The notes below the pieces were generated by a model, which was given only the letters and a program-made list of their open reading frames with translations, was not told where the DNA came from and made no database searches. From Bacteroidales bacterium UBA6248 (GTDB lineage Bacteria > Bacteroidota > Bacteroidia > Bacteroidales > Lentimicrobiaceae): a stretch of 13,010 nt of DNA. How positions within the stretch are numbered: position 1 is the stretch's first letter; each line of letters begins with the position of its first letter. The stretch lies in contig DJVU01000004.1 of NCBI GenBank assembly GCA_002441345.1, forward strand, positions 1,163 to 14,172, in the 5' to 3' direction. The position numbers and the translations under genes were made by a program. This document shows, piece by piece, positions 11,989-13,010 of this stretch.

Positions 11989-13010
11989 ATGGAATTTAAG
12001 CTGACTTCTGAATTTTTGCCAACAGGCGACCAGCCCGAAGCCATACGGCAACTGGCCGATGGATTGAAGCGCGGCGATACGTCACAGGTACTTCTGGGTG
12101 TTACAGGATCCGGTAAAACATTTACCATTGCCAACGTTATTGCTGAAGTTAACCGCCCGGCTCTGGTGCTAAGCCACAACAAAACCCTGGCAGCACAGCT
12201 TTACGGCGAATTCAAACAGTTTTTTCCGGACAATGCGGTGGAATACTTCGTTTCTTATTACGATTATTATCAGCCCGAAGCATTTATTCCAACCACAAAT
12301 ACATACATAGAAAAGGATCTTTCAATAAACGATGAAATAGAAAAACTCAGACTAAGCGCCACCTCTGCCCTGCTCTCGGGAAGGCGCGACGTTATTGTTG
12401 TGTCTTCTGTTTCCTGCATCTATGGGATCGGGAATCCCGACGATTTCGCCAATAACGTCATCAGACTAAAAAAAGGCGATCGGGTCAACCGCCATAAACT
12501 GCTCTGGAGTTTTGTGGAAGGCTTGTACAGCAGAACAGAAGCAGAGTTTTCGCGCGGAAATTTCAGAGTCAGGGGCGATACAGTGGATATTTTCCCCGCG
12601 TATGCAGATCATGCGGTAAAAATTATTTTCTGGGACGATGAAATCGAATCTATTGAGACGTTTGATCCCGAAAGCGGCGGAAGCATCGAAAAGCTGGACA
12701 TGATAAATATCTATCCTGCAAATATTTTCGTCACCTCCAAGGAGAAAATGAAAGATGCCATCGAAGAGATTCAGCACGATATGGTAACCCAGGTTGAGTA
12801 TTTCCGGGAAACCGGAAAAGGACTGGAAGCCAAACGGCTTGAAGACCGGGTAAGTTACGACATCGAGATGATGCGCGAACTGGGATACTGTTCGGGAATT
12901 GAGAATTATTCACGCTATTTCGACGGCAGAAAAACCGGCTCCCGACCGTTCTGCCTGCTCGATTACTTCCCGGATGATTTTATTACAATTATCGACGAAA
13001 GTCACGTAAC
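11989..13010 (+). CDS. uvrB: UvrABC system protein B (partial, cut by right edge)
   Basis: The first 340 codons of about 670 are present; the frame is open to the end of the window. FLPTGDQPEAIRQL is the family start, the Walker A motif GVTGSGKT is at 37-44, and SHNKTLAAQLYGEFKQFFP is helicase motif Ia. VEYFVSYYDYYQPEAFIPTT is the beta-hairpin that clamps damaged DNA. SSVSCIYGIGNP and VRGDTVDIFPAY are also typical. The window ends in the DEAD-like box IIDESH (D336-H339). UvrB verifies lesions handed over by UvrA and recruits UvrC in nucleotide excision repair. It starts 123 nt after the mutL operon, past a terminator-like structure and behind its own promoter box, so it is probably transcribed separately. 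Confidence 0.97.
   Translation, partial: MEFKLTSEFLPTGDQPEAIRQLADGLKRGDTSQVLLGVTGSGKTFTIANVIAEVNRPALVLSHNKTLAAQLYGEFKQFFPDNAVEYFVSYYDYYQPEAFIPTTNTYIEKDLSINDEIEKLRLSATSALLSGRRDVIVVSSVSCIYGIGNPDDFANNVIRLKKGDRVNRHKLLWSFVEGLYSRTEAEFSRGNFRVRGDTVDIFPAYADHAVKIIFWDDEIESIETFDPESGGSIEKLDMINIYPANIFVTSKEKMKDAIEEIQHDMVTQVEYFRETGKGLEAKRLEDRVSYDIEMMRELGYCSGIENYSRYFDGRKTGSRPFCLLDYFPDDFITIIDESHV

Overview
The window looks like an ordinary chromosomal stretch of a Bacteroidota (probably Bacteroidales-type) bacterium. The signs are several short-leader genes with a TAnnTTTG promoter box close upstream, start codons that mostly lack a Shine-Dalgarno sequence, a tRNA without an encoded CCA, a Bacteroidota-type GroES paralogue, tandem rhomboids of which one carries a DUF6576-like tail, and a small membrane protein just ahead of mutL. 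No transposase, integrase, CRISPR array, phage gene or toxin-antitoxin pair was seen.

Left part (1-4541). A cut-off tRNA end and its terminator are followed by a small PAS-domain protein on the + strand. A minus-strand block then reads, in transcription order: a lipoprotein amidohydrolase (YtcJ-like), a terminator-like hairpin, a TlpA-type exported thioredoxin overlapping by 4 nt an exported redoxin with a CNHC centre, a second hairpin with a U-tract, the ribosome-rescue hydrolase ArfB, and a lipoprotein VOC-fold protein. The two hairpin/U8 elements sit only 5 and 8 nt before the tlpA-like and arfB start codons, so they could end upstream transcription or act as leader attenuators.

Middle (4542-6718). 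A 577-nt gap holds a probable decayed C-terminal fragment of a formylglycine-generating-enzyme-like (SUMF1) domain and promoter boxes. It is followed by a DUF6580-type membrane protein (+). This converges, over a strong bidirectional terminator, on a GroES-like protein (-) encoded without a GroEL next to it. The 464-nt gap to the right of it contains a 12-bp perfect inverted repeat with a competing upstream hairpin, the best candidate here for an unannotated RNA structure.

Right part (6719-13010). A + strand operon holds a small single-TM protein, mutL, two diverged rhomboid proteases and a membrane-anchored endonuclease/exonuclease/phosphatase-fold protein, with gaps of 19, 12, 95 and 11 nt. 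It ends at a composite hairpin terminator. uvrB follows from its own promoter box and runs off the right edge at its DESH box. The operon joins mismatch repair (MutL) with membrane proteolysis; UvrB is nucleotide excision repair.

I found no convincing new defence or metabolic system. The more interesting points are regulatory (arfB and tlpA leaders, the 6384-6420 structure, repeated promoter geometry), one pseudogene relic, and family-level oddities (MutL motif change, GroES start ambiguity, lipoprotein VOC).
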